From positions 11,134,191 through 11,198,190 of the forward strand of contig OZ025269.1 in the NCBI GenBank assembly GCA_964019165.1: 64,000 nucleotides of DNA. Reading direction: 5' to 3'. Both the position numbers and the translations under genes were made by a program. Of the stretch, positions 54,728-64,000 are shown piece after piece. The notes beneath the pieces are model-generated. The model did not search any database and was not told the origin of the DNA. It saw only the letters and a list, made by a program, of their open reading frames with translations. Numbering within the stretch: position 1 is the first letter of the stretch; every line of letters starts with the position of its first letter. Origin of the DNA: Mastigias papua (Eukaryota; Cnidaria; Scyphozoa; Rhizostomeae; Mastigiidae).

Positions 54728-56129
54728 TGTTGGGCTATTCTCTGGTTGTTTTTATTTGATTCTTCTGTTTCATTACTCAATGAAACAGGAGAATCGTGTT
54801 TTATCTTGTTTTTTATTCTTGGCTTCTGCACCCGAATTAATATTTACTGTTCTATAACTTGCATATTATAAGTTTGCAGTTTTCTTCTTGATTTTCCTTT
54901 GTTTTCGCTTGTGTTCTACTTGGTAGCCTTTAAACGTTTTCCTTCTTTCCTCCAGGGAGATCTTCCATTACTGCTTAAAGTTTAATGGGGAATTATGCTT
55001 TGAGGAAGATGTAGTTGATTTTCGTTCGCTATGAACTCCTCTTGTAGAACCACGGTATATTAAGTGATTGATAAGCGCTGCGCTTCTAATACTCATCTCA
55101 ACTGAACTATCACATTTCTTCGATACCTCCAGTTCATGTAAATGTTAGAAAATCTGTTAGCTTGGTTAGACTAGCTTCTGACTTGACAGAATTGTGCATA
55201 GAAAGGCAACTACTGTATATATGCTTGAGAGGACTGTATTCGCCGCAACAGTAGATTCTGCTATTAATTAACAAACTGGAATAGATTACTTAAGCTAGAT
55301 TCAATTCAGCTAGCAGTTGTCCGCCTAGAACCCTATGAGCATTTAGCACATCTCTGCCCCAAAGTTATAACCGGCTTGGATTTGTAGTGTTTCAAGATCT
55401 GTTCCTATTTCCATCACGTAGTGAACTATTCGAGTATAATTATATCATGTACGAATTTATAACTGGCTACGTAGCAAAAGTACCTCTAAGCTAGATATTA
55501 CTACACATTCACCTTGGTAACTTTTTTATATACGACGCTTTTGCAAACGACTTTTATCAGTGTTATCTTATGACCTAACTACTTAAAACAAACACAAACG
55601 CTAAAATCAGTAAGGGAGAAATTGCTAACTATTGAATGGTTGTTCATTATTAATAGATGAGACAACATGGGAGCAAATAACAGAGCAGATAGATGAGACA
55701 ACAGGGGACCAATTAGCTAAACAGATGCACAAACTCCATCAGCATGTTACAACTCTCTGATTGAAACCTACTAGTGAGAGTGCTTCACGCCTTATTTTCT
55801 TGTCACTAGCCCAAAATCCTAACAGGTAAACGATATTACCAAAGCTGATTTTAGATGTTCAATAAAGACAGATCAATATGTCTAAAAACTGGCTCTGGGG
55901 TATTGACTGAGACCATCATTCCTTTCTTCTACAAATCATCTGCAACCTCTCACTAACTTGCACTTCAACTTTAGTTGTAACACTTTCAATTTGGTACGAC
56001 ACAGCTACCTTTCACACCCCTCATTCAAAGACAGAAAGATATGCGCATTCTTATCATAGTAGCACGAGCCATAAATGAGATACAATATCATGTTGAGAGT
56101 CATATTACTGAGAATAGTTAGATGTCGTG
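54728..56129. other. Gene-free stretch
   Basis: No coding similarity seen. A short repeated phrase AGATGAGACAACA(T/G)GGG occurs at about 55656 and 55693. No minus-strand AATAAA was noticed downstream of the methyltransferase stop. Confidence 0.4.
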
Positions 56130-56954
56130 TCAGATAGTGTCGACAATTATAAAGCTGCTTGTTTCACAATACATGTACCTCTTCTCTTGTGTGACAGTAA
56201 CGTTCTCTTGGACGATTTTGTAGATACCATCTTGCAAATCCTTGTCAAGATCTTCGTATTTGGTGTTTAAATGAAAGGAGATTACATCATTCCTGATCGG
56301 GCTGTACTTTCTCTCAATAAAATCTGACACATCATGGTAATCCGTAAGATCCTGACTTTGAAAATTGATGTTATTCTTCTTGAGACCATCAACTATAAGT
56401 CCGCTACCAATATGTTTACGCGGGTTCGTTGGTATAATTTCTACTTGCTCCTCAAGGTATGATGATAACTCCATACTCCCTTGGTCTCCGCGCACAGCAA
56501 GCATGATCTGTCCATTAGGCTTGAGAAATGATCTAGCTTTGATAATAACTTTAATGGGGTTGCTTGAATAGTAAATGGAGTGAACCATCAGAATCACATC
56601 AAATTTTTTGTCAGTTACGTAATGCTCATCAAAGAATGACAGATCAATTTCTGTAACCGTATTTTTCCAGTTTGCAGACGTTTTTCGTAGTTCCTCAGCG
56701 TGCTGGGGATTTGGCTCAATTGCAAGTAAACTTTTCACTCTCAAATCAGGATTGCTAATAATCTCATCTTCTAGCCAGCCCATCCCTGCTCCAACACTCA
56801 TCATATCAATCGATGTGGCAGAATATTTGTTTACAATTGGATGTATGATTCCGTGCGCTATGTTTGAATTTCGATTTGTATCATGTGTATATGTATCGAA
56901 TACTTTCGCATACTCTTCACTTGTAAGTACCTTAACACTCCTATTCTTAGACAT
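56130..56954 (-). CDS. Class I SAM-dependent methyltransferase, histamine N-methyltransferase-like
   Basis: 274 codons in one uninterrupted frame from ATG (56954-56952, MSKNRSVKVL…) to TGA (56132-56130). The upstream in-frame leader to 56981 begins at a TTG, so the ATG is preferred. Landmarks: the SAM-binding motif I MSVGAGMGWLEDEI at residues 52-65, the acidic end of strand 2 LLAIEPN at 76-82, and MVHSIYYSSNP at 123-133. The last corresponds to the 'MIQMLYYVKDIP' segment of HNMT. FLKPNGQIMLAV at 143-154 follows, and the C-terminus is FIIVDTI, much like HNMT. Length (vertebrate HNMT about 290) and order fit. The substrate is not known: family members in invertebrates need not act on histamine. 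No intron is visible, whereas vertebrate HNMT is multi-exon, so this may be a retrocopy or a lineage intron loss. No signal peptide; probably cytosolic. Confidence 0.85.
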   Translation of the reverse strand: MSKNRSVKVLTSEEYAKVFDTYTHDTNRNSNIAHGIIHPIVNKYSATSIDMMSVGAGMGWLEDEIISNPDLRVKSLLAIEPNPQHAEELRKTSANWKNTVTEIDLSFFDEHYVTDKKFDVILMVHSIYYSSNPIKVIIKARSFLKPNGQIMLAVRGDQGSMELSSYLEEQVEIIPTNPRKHIGSGLIVDGLKKNNINFQSQDLTDYHDVSDFIERKYSPIRNDVISFHLNTKYEDLDKDLQDGIYKIVQENVTVTQEKRYMYCETSSFIIVDTI

Positions 56955-58322
56955 ACTTGTGATTGGCAGATTTAGTGGCAAAATAATTTGTATGAAAGTC
57001 TGCCTGTGCGCTACGCTTAGCTACTGAAGAGAATCGAAGTCAAACGATATACGCACGCGTGGATATGGCTAGTGAACTCAACCACGGGGGGGGGGGGTGG
57101 TGGTTGGAGTGCGAGTTCAATACGGTTTGCAGAGAAAAGGGTGTTGTCACTTTCTACTAAGAGCGACATTACAAGTTTTCGTTTATGTGAAAGTCTATGT
57201 AATTTGGATGCCTTAGACATGACACAGAACAACATTTCTTCTGGATTTTTCGACAAATCTATTATATCAAAGATTTCCTAACATTCTCTGAAATTAAAAG
57301 TGGTACAACCAGGTGCCGTACGGAGGTTGGCCATTGGATGTCGATATGGTTACGCAGTGCATTTGTAATTGAATTGGTTATTGTTTAAATAGAATATGTA
57401 ATTCAGTGTCTCTTTCATATCAAGTAGGTTCAGACAAAAGCATGGTTCAAACAAAAACATGCATAAGGCAAAAGATCGTATAACTGACCCCTCCGGAAGT
57501 TTTCTGAACATTATAGGGACAATTTGCAGAAGATTTGTATTAAAGACAAAAGTATAGTTCAATACACATACGTACTCAATTCAAAATCATATAGACATGC
57601 TTTGTAAGGAAGAGATTTTCTATTACAATATCCCACCGTAATTTCAGTTTAATATCGCATAAGTGCAATTAATTGCGTCAAAATCAATGAAAGGAACGCA
57701 GCCAACTTAATCAACACAATGTTATCATCGGCGTGTTCAGAAGGTATTGTCAAGTTTCAAAGCGGTAGATTGTTTTCTTTAAGGTGCTTATGAACCGAAA
57801 TTTTTTATTGCTGATATCGGTGTAAAAATATCCGCTTATTTTCATGGTGAGGTTATTTTTTGTAAAGTTTGGCTCTACTCGCTGGAAAAGATGAAATTGT
57901 AACGCTCTGCGTGCAGAAAAATTTCCGACAAAACGGAAGTGGCCTGGAACGAGAGTTGTGACGTGAATACCTTGATACGCATAGACAAGAAAGATCATTC
58001 TTTATGGAATTATGAAGGCTTACAATGAAGTTTAAAGGCAACGTGTGAGCTATAATAGTAAATACTAGCATCAAAGAACAGTTCAGATTGAGATGAAGTA
58101 GAGAAATTCGATATTAAGAACGTTGCAGTCCTACTGTATCAAAGAGAGGATACACAGAGAGAGGCAGTGATCTGTAGTTGAACTTAAACATTGGACTCAT
58201 AGGTCATTCTTAGTCAATGCCGGTTTTCTTTCTTTCATTCATTCGTATTCTTGAATCACAAACGTTGGACATCACCATACGTCACTCCTGTCATCAAACA
58301 CCTGGTCACTCCTCTTCTGTTA
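56955..58322. other. Upstream region of the methyltransferase gene
   Basis: No gene recognised. A pure G run (about 12) stands near 57086. At 57779-57810 a TAAGGTGCTTATGAA-CGAAA segment recurs inverted at 60382-60415, a dispersed repeat. Confidence 0.35.
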
Positions 58323-59009
58323 AGCCGGGTGTCCACTTAAACGAATGCGGTCGAATCGATCAATTCGATCGAATCGGTCGAGAGGGCTGGCAGTTTCCAC
58401 TGAAACGAATCGATCAGACAGGGTTTAACTTTTCTATCAAAACAAAACCAAAGGCAGTTGTAAAATGGGCCTAACCAGGAAGGGGATAATAATTGCACTT
58501 TTAATAAAAAGAAGGGAAAGAGGTCGAAATCTTCAAGTTATGAAATCTAAAAGAGTACGGGTAAGACAGCTGTACAGAGAAAGCAAAGAAAAAGGAGAAT
58601 ACCGCTCGTTGATTAAAGAAATGCAAGTTGTTGACGAAATGTTGTTTTACATTATTCGTTTGGGGACTATTCCCTACTCCAGTTACAACACGTAAATTTC
58701 TCCCAGTCTCTCTTGATATTTCTAGTGGATTTAAGTTGAAGTAGTCTGTGAGCAACAGTTGAGTCACTTCCTTTGGTATGATTTTTTTGACACATGAACA
58801 TACTTTCCTATTGTGGTCATGCTGTTCTCTACAATTTGATTGGTCAGGGGATTATCGATCGATGGAAAAGTTCAACTCAGTTGAACTTCTCTATCGATCG
58901 ATTCGATCGATAGCGGTCGAAGGGGAGTCCACAGTTTTAGGAACTGCGCATGCACCAAATCGATCGATTCGATCGAATCGACCGAATTCGTTTAAGTGGA
59001 AACTGGGCT
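58323..59009 (+). mobile_element. PIF/Harbinger-type derivative, 687 bp, TTA target duplication
   Basis: Inverted ends AGCCGGGTGTCCACTTAAAC and (right end, reverse-complemented) AGCCCAGTTTCCACTTAAAC continue with ACGAAT(G/T)CGGTCGA and GATCGAATCGATC-type palindromic words. The direct repeat TTA flanks it (58320-58322, 59010-59012), as for Harbinger elements. A further inverted block AAGTTCAACTCAGTTGAACTT lies at about 58867. It carries a short coding remnant (58465-58695). Confidence 0.8.
58465..58695 (+). CDS. Harbinger transposase N-terminal remnant, 76 codons
   Basis: ATG at 58465, stop at 58693-58695. The middle reads KRVRVRQLYRESKEKGEYRSLIKEMQVVDEMLFYIIR. This has the spacing of the Harbinger nuclease start, in which a basic 'R---VRP-L--R---G-Y--L--EL---D---F---LRM' stretch precedes the DDE domain. 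The catalytic domain is missing, so it is a leftover of an internally deleted element, kept open by chance or youth. Confidence 0.6.
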   Translation: MGLTRKGIIIALLIKRRERGRNLQVMKSKRVRVRQLYRESKEKGEYRSLIKEMQVVDEMLFYIIRLGTIPYSSYNT

Positions 59010-59114
59010 TTATTCTCTACGCAATCATCACACCATGCCTCTAACAACAACCTAACCCTTCCTTTACGTAAATCATGTTTATTTAGGGCTGTTAAATGTT
59101 TCTGTAAATATGCA

Positions 59115-59310
59115 TGTAACTTATGTCGTAAAGTTTAGTCAGAGTAGAGTCAGAGTACCTTCAATAACGTCCTCTCCTCTCTCTGCCTCCGTGTTCTCTG
59201 CACGTTAAATAATGATACGCACCGACAACGGATCAACGAAGGATGTCACAGAACGAGCATTGCCGTCTATAGGAAGCATAAACTCACGTTCCTATAAATC
59301 AAACAAATAG
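59115..59310 (+). repeat. Dispersed LTR-like repeat, copy 2
   Basis: Direct-strand partner of the segment at 7915-8120 (inverted there). It contains TCTCTCTGCCTCCGTGTTCT and CACGTTAAATAATGAT, then CAACGAAGGATGTCACAGAA. No adjoining coding region. Confidence 0.6.
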
Positions 59311-60790
59311 AAGCTAAACAATACAGTATAATGAACCAGTAGACTAGTATCATTTTACATCATAGGTTGGGACTGTAATGCATTTTTGATCGTCATCACT
59401 ACGAATTGCTCAGTTTCTGTTTAAAACGAGGTGTCACATTGTGCAACTTTTGCAGCTTACCTCATGTTTTTTATAAGAAACAAGTTTATAAGAAACCTAG
59501 TAATAGACAATCTTTAACCTTAAGAAACTTTTAGAACTACTAGGAAAGAGTTAAGAAACTTTAGAAATTTCTGTGACATCTTTCAAACTTACGGACACAA
59601 TTCTTCCTCCACTAATTTATTAGTGTCTATCACAGTGTGTTTTATGCACTTAGAAGGCAATAAGCTTTTATGGGAATTATAAAAGACAATGTTTTCTACG
59701 TTTTGTTTTCGTGTTAGTTACAGTTTTTTGTTTCGCTAAATCAAGAAAATTTCAAGGAACGTTTCATAAAATTTTAGATCTAAAACGGGGACCAAAATTA
59801 GAAACTTTTACAGCTACTGGAGCCAGGTTTCCTATGAAAAACACGTAAATGCGACAGAGACTATAATTACTTATTCGATATAAGTTCACAATAAATACTC
59901 TGAAACAACTGATTTTTGACTTAGGCATTAGGTGGGTTATGCTGCCTGCAAAAGATCGACTCATAAAATCATCCTTCTTGGTTTAACACTGTACAAGTTA
60001 GCATCAAATTGTCAATGCACTACTCCTGTATGTATCATACGAAAAGTTTATGAGCAGGTAGGCCCGCTAACTGATGTTATCACGATATCAAATTCAGCGT
60101 GCCTGTGAGAAATATCGCATCCTGTTGCAAATTATTTCTGATATCCCCAAATCTGCTGTTGTTGAACACAACACTTGCTGTTGAAATGTTCCCAACACAA
60201 AGTAAAGATCGCTTGCTTCGCCAGAAATTTGACCCGTGTTTCCGAATGAACTTGGTCCATAGAGGCCTGGTTTATCGGAGAAGTATCTATTTATAGGCAC
60301 CTCGTTGTTATACCTTGATTTTGTAAATAATGTAGAGTTTAGGCTTCCAACAACATATACAGCTGGTCACTGCGTTTATTTCCGAAATAAAAATTTTCGC
60401 TTCATAAGCACTTTAAATAGCTGCTGATGTCAAAGCATCAATGGTATAATTCTACGTGCTGCAGAATAACCCCTAATACAAAGGTCATTTTTTAAGTTTT
60501 CTTTCTAAATGCTAAATACTGGCTAGTGATCAAATCATTTCTCTAACCGTACGAAGAGAGTTGGATTTCTAACAAAAGTCGGATGCAATATAGCAAAGGT
60601 CAGTCTTCCAAACAAACATTATCCCATCAGTCTGGAGAATATAAAGGTGTATGGAGACAACCTGTCAGATGTAGAAATAGACCAAATTTCTTCCCCATCT
60701 CCTAACTACAATGATATTTTTGCACCAAACCCTACAAAAGTTCCTCTCTCCTAAAAAGTAAACAGAATCATATTATTCTGAATGAAACGC
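59311..60790. other. Gene-free stretch
   Basis: No coding or RNA gene seen. 60382-60415 is an inverted relative of 57779-57810. The rest is AT-rich and unremarkable. Confidence 0.4.
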
Positions 60791-60792
60791 AG

Positions 60793-62168
60793 CTAGTAGA
60801 TCGCCATCCTCATAGGAGACCTTATGCATACCATTTTTAAATCGATGATCAAATAGACAAATCGGTGTAGCACAATTCTAAATTCTATTGCTATCATATC
60901 AGGAACAAGTTCAAGGTGTACCGCTAGTTTGAGTGCACAATTGAACATGCCAATGTATGATTTCTTGTCGTTCTTAAGATAGATCGGTTCAGCAAAATCA
61001 CATCCTATTGTGTTAAACGGTCTTGCAGGTCTTACTCGTTCTTCCGGTAAGGGGGCTGTTACTGCTCCTGCTAGTGGCTTTACCCTAATAATCACAAGAT
61101 CTTATTGTACATCTAACAGCTTTTCTTACTTTTTGTTATCCAAAATGTTCGCTTGATCTCTGCAAGTGTTGCATTTACTTCAGCATGTATAACAGTTGCA
61201 TATGCTTCCCTTACAATTAGTTCAGTAAAATCGTGATTCTTTGTCAAGAGAATTGGTTGCCTGGTATTTAGGAAAAGACCAGAATAGTCAAATCTTCCTC
61301 TACATCTCAAAATACCACTGTCCTTTGACATAGTTGGTCTTTTAGTTGCAATTAATCAGCCCCTTGTTCTATCTCCCTTTCACTTCCTTTATACATAGGT
61401 CTTCCACATTTCACAATTCTGCTGTTGTTAGGAATTTCAATGTATGTTTGTTTTTCAGGTCTGCATTTAGTTTTGAAATGATAAACCCGTGCTGTAGCAC
61501 GAAGCAGAGTATTCTTTGAACTAAAATTTCTTGGTTTCATCAGATGACTCAAAAGTTCCTGAACAGTCCGTTCATTCACAGAAAGAAGAGGTTCTATTTC
61601 TTCTTGACTCTCTTCTGCAGACCTAGCTAGCTTAGGCCAGTTACTCAGGCCATTCCTGTGTTGCAAACCAGCTCCGTCCTTTCAATTACAATTCATAATC
61701 TTTCAGCTGTTCAGATGACTTGCATCTGGCTCCAATATCTGCCGGATTCTGATCTTTGGGACAACAACTCCACCGAGCATTACATGCTATCTTGTCTATC
61801 TCTCTTACTCTGTGTTCCACAAGCTATCGGTAAGGTCCTCTTTCATTTCAACCAATGCAGAGTAGTGCAGCTAACGGTCCACAAATACACACTTTTTACA
61901 TTGAGCTCTTCCAGTGTCATCTTTACTTTATTACAAGGTCTTACTGCAATTCTAGCTTCCGTTAGTTCCAAACGAGGGATCGACTTTTCTTTTTCAAAGG
62001 AAGTAGTCTTATCTTTGCTGTTGAGAACTTTGCTTGCCTTCCTTGAGAAGATTCTATTACTTTGTAGACTGTAGTGCAACATGCCTTCTTGCTGGTGTCA
62101 GAAAATATGTGCACTGATACTTCTTTCAGCCTCACTGAGGTTACAACACACCTTGCAAATTCTATCAT
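60793..62168 (-). pseudogene. BEL/Pao pol fragment (RNase H to integrase)
   Basis: On the - strand, descending, are a region near 62000-61850 (SIPRLELTEARIAVR, like 'IPRLELxAA' of BEL/Pao RNase H), then LRCRGRFDYSGL (about 61310) and ILLTKNHDFTELIVREAYATVIHAE (about 61250). The last is the integrase zinc region, with H-x-H spacing replacing 'H…HxG'. Then come PLPEERVRPARPFNTIGCDFAEPIYLK and KSYIGMFNCALKLAVHLELVPDM (about 61055-60895), the integrase core start. At least three frame changes; no LTR found. Confidence 0.75.
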
Positions 62169-62449
62169 AGGACATCTCTGTGCATGACGAATAAATATAT
62201 GCCATGTTTCTTGAATCTATTCGCTGACTGGTGTATTACTCATTTTGTCATTCTCTAGTTAATACTATATTAGTAGTTCCGTGGCTGAGATTGTTTTCAT
62301 ATGAACTACTAATTTGTAATAAGAATATAAAATATACCGTGGTCTTGATTTCAGTATGTACGAACAGAATAGAAGTAGTTGTTTTCTTCTATATGATTCT
62401 TGTTTTCTCATATAAATTCCCTTGCTAACTGATTTCCTTATCATATATA

Positions 62450-62568
<119 letters not shown>

Positions 62569-62569
62569 G

Positions 62570-63430
62570 TTGTAACACCTCAGCTTCACTTCTCACAAAT
62601 GACTTGTCAACCATAGAGATGTGGGGTAATGATAACCGTGTTAAGTTTTATCATGGAAAGACGACACAGGTTGTTATTTCACGTAAACATCATCAAGATG
62701 TCCCCCCTGTATTCATGAGTGGCCATGAACTAGACATTTCATCTTCATTCACTCAGATTGGTCTTTCAGTGTCATCCAATCTTTCGTGGAAAACCCACAT
62801 CCACTCCACTGCTAAACATGCATCTCAGAAACTTGGCTTCCTTTCTAGAGCCCGTGGCTGTTTCTCACCTTCTCAGCTACTGACTATATACAAATCTCAG
62901 ATTCGTCCTTCTCTGGAGTACTGCTCCCATGTTTGGGGTGGTGCTCCCAGATCATCTCTACATCTTCTTGACAAAGTCCAGTCCAAAGCCATTCGTCTCA
63001 AAAATAATCCAACCCTTACCAAATCTCTCCAATCTCTCTCTCATCGTCGTCGTCTGGTTGCAGATCTGTCCATTTTCTATCGATATTTTCATGGACATTG
63101 CTCAATGGAAATCAAGAGTATTATTCCTGATCCCTGGAAGCATGTTCGACCCACAAGACGCTCTAGTCAATCACACCCTTTCCAAGTCATACTATCCAAT
63201 CCACGAACTCTTTCTCACAAATCCTCTTTCATTCCAAGAACTTGTAAACTTTGGAACAACTTACCTTCCACTTCCTTTCCTGAATCCTACAACTTATCTT
63301 CCTTCAAATCTAACATCAACAAACTGGATCTCATCTCCCTATCTAATTAACTTTCCTTTCTCTTTTTCCTTAGTCAGGGCTTTGTTATAGGCTCTATTGG
63401 CCTTTCCCTGACATTACATAGTAAAAAAAA
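62570..63430 (+). mobile_element. LINE 3' end (Jockey/CR1-like), open C-terminal frame
   Basis: A 248-codon open frame (62604-63350) gives TTQVVISRKHH, FTQIGLSVSSNLSWKTHI, QIRPSLEYCSHVWGGAP, LLDKVQSKAIRL and CKLWNNLP, ending SLSN. This is the region after RT motif C plus the C-terminal 'SHVWGG…KVQ-KAI-L' of LINE polymerases. It differs clearly in sequence from the LINEs at 34 and 53 kb, so it is another family. No catalytic motif is present (5' truncated). An A-run at about 63424 may be the tail. Confidence 0.75.
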
Positions 63431-63689
63431 ATACTGTATACTACAAAGATTACGTAATTGTTTATGTCGGATATGTTTGATGGAAAAGTAATAGCGAGGC
63501 GTTAGAAAATGCTGAGAAGGGAGAGCTTAGGCCCAAAATTGACTTTAACACAAGAGGTGATTGTGCATAGGAATGTGTGAATGAAGTAATGGTATGAGTT
63601 GCTATGGGAGTAAAACAAATTGTGAAAATGAATGATTATGAATAGTTGTGGAAGAAAAGATTTGTATGGGAGGAGAGAGATGCTACACT

Positions 63690-64000
63690 ATCTTCAAAAT
63701 TGCAGACAAATCAACTGACATGAGATCGTTTTCTGGATTCCATTGTACACCAAGTACCTTGCTGTAACAGTTCCGTTGGTTTAAACCATGTTATGCATAT
63801 GTTTCTTTGCCATCCTTGTCAATCTCTACATTCAAACTCTTTCTGAGCTCTTCACCATTCGATTTCCATTTAAGTAACTTAAGTCCACCTTTGCTCACAA
63901 CATCTGTTAGCTTTTGTTACATTAGCTTTACACTTCAGCATAGCTGCTACCAACACCCACAAAATCATCCACATAAAGACTTCTAAGCACAGCTCTTACA
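63690..64000 (-). pseudogene. BEL/Pao reverse transcriptase fragment with YVDD
   Basis: The - strand reading from the window end gives LRSLYVDDFVGVGSSYAE. This is the BEL/Pao RT catalytic motif (YVDD) with its typical flanks, followed by decayed sequence to about 63690. The remainder lies outside the window. Confidence 0.65.

Noticed and set aside
56955..56981. N-terminal extension of the methyltransferase to 56981
   Set aside because: The extension starts at a TTG. The first ATG in frame is at 56954.

Overview
The window looks like nuclear DNA of a metazoan, probably a marine or aquatic invertebrate. The evidence is an AT-rich background, a five-exon gene with GT-AG introns, long (TA)n, (AC)n and (TATG)n microsatellites, and a dense set of animal-type transposable elements (CR1/Jockey-like and RTE-like LINEs, BEL/Pao and copia LTR elements, pogo, Tc1/mariner, hAT and Harbinger derivatives). 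I cannot name the species. Nothing looks prokaryotic, and I see no CRISPR array or operon.

Two host genes can be supported. The first, on the + strand, is fucose-1-phosphate guanylyltransferase (FPGT, GDP-L-fucose pyrophosphorylase). Its five exons (23877-24315, 32635-32873, 39778-40211, 42013-42421, 42593-42838) join in phase to 588 codons plus stop, close to the vertebrate length. The second, on the - strand at 56130-56954, is one uninterrupted 274-codon class I SAM-dependent methyltransferase of the histamine N-methyltransferase-like type. FPGT would serve GDP-fucose salvage. The methyltransferase substrate is unknown, and nothing links the two genes functionally.

Layout. 1-13.6 kb: degenerate LINE fragments on both strands with microsatellites. 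13.65-21.0 kb: a broken BEL/Pao element (+) carrying a nested coding-free LTR element. 21.0-23.9 kb: a cluster of short repeated modules, a second BEL/Pao fragment, and the region upstream of FPGT. 23.9-42.8 kb: FPGT, with introns of 8.3, 6.9, 1.8 and 0.17 kb. Intron 1 holds a Tc1/mariner-like MITE, an 18-bp minisatellite and an RTE-like LINE split by a pogo-like element. Intron 2 holds a second RTE-like LINE split by a CR1-like LINE, a TIR element and a near-perfect 756-bp palindrome. Intron 3 holds (TA)n tracts, a hairpin MITE and (AC)n/(CAAA)n. 43.5-48.0 kb: a nearly full-length copia element (-) whose gag-pol stays in one frame, broken by three stop codons. 48-52.4 kb: SINE-like sequences, a satellite-like array, a decayed multicopy gene of unknown function, and a LINE linker. 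52.8-54.7 kb: a LINE 3' end, then a LINE with SGNH-esterase ORF1 and endonuclease sequence, broken by a hAT MITE. 56-59 kb: the methyltransferase and a Harbinger derivative. 60.8-64 kb: two more BEL/Pao pol fragments and a LINE.

The most informative feature of the window is its layered insertions with readable target-site duplications. In four cases the host reading frame or sequence reads through when the insert and one duplicate are ignored. I found no clearly new functional system. The best candidates for a second look are the intronic 374-bp-arm palindrome, the decayed HEEADTR-motif gene family, the copia primer-binding site matching the anticodon arm of initiator tRNA, and the repeated module cluster at 21.0-21.8 kb.
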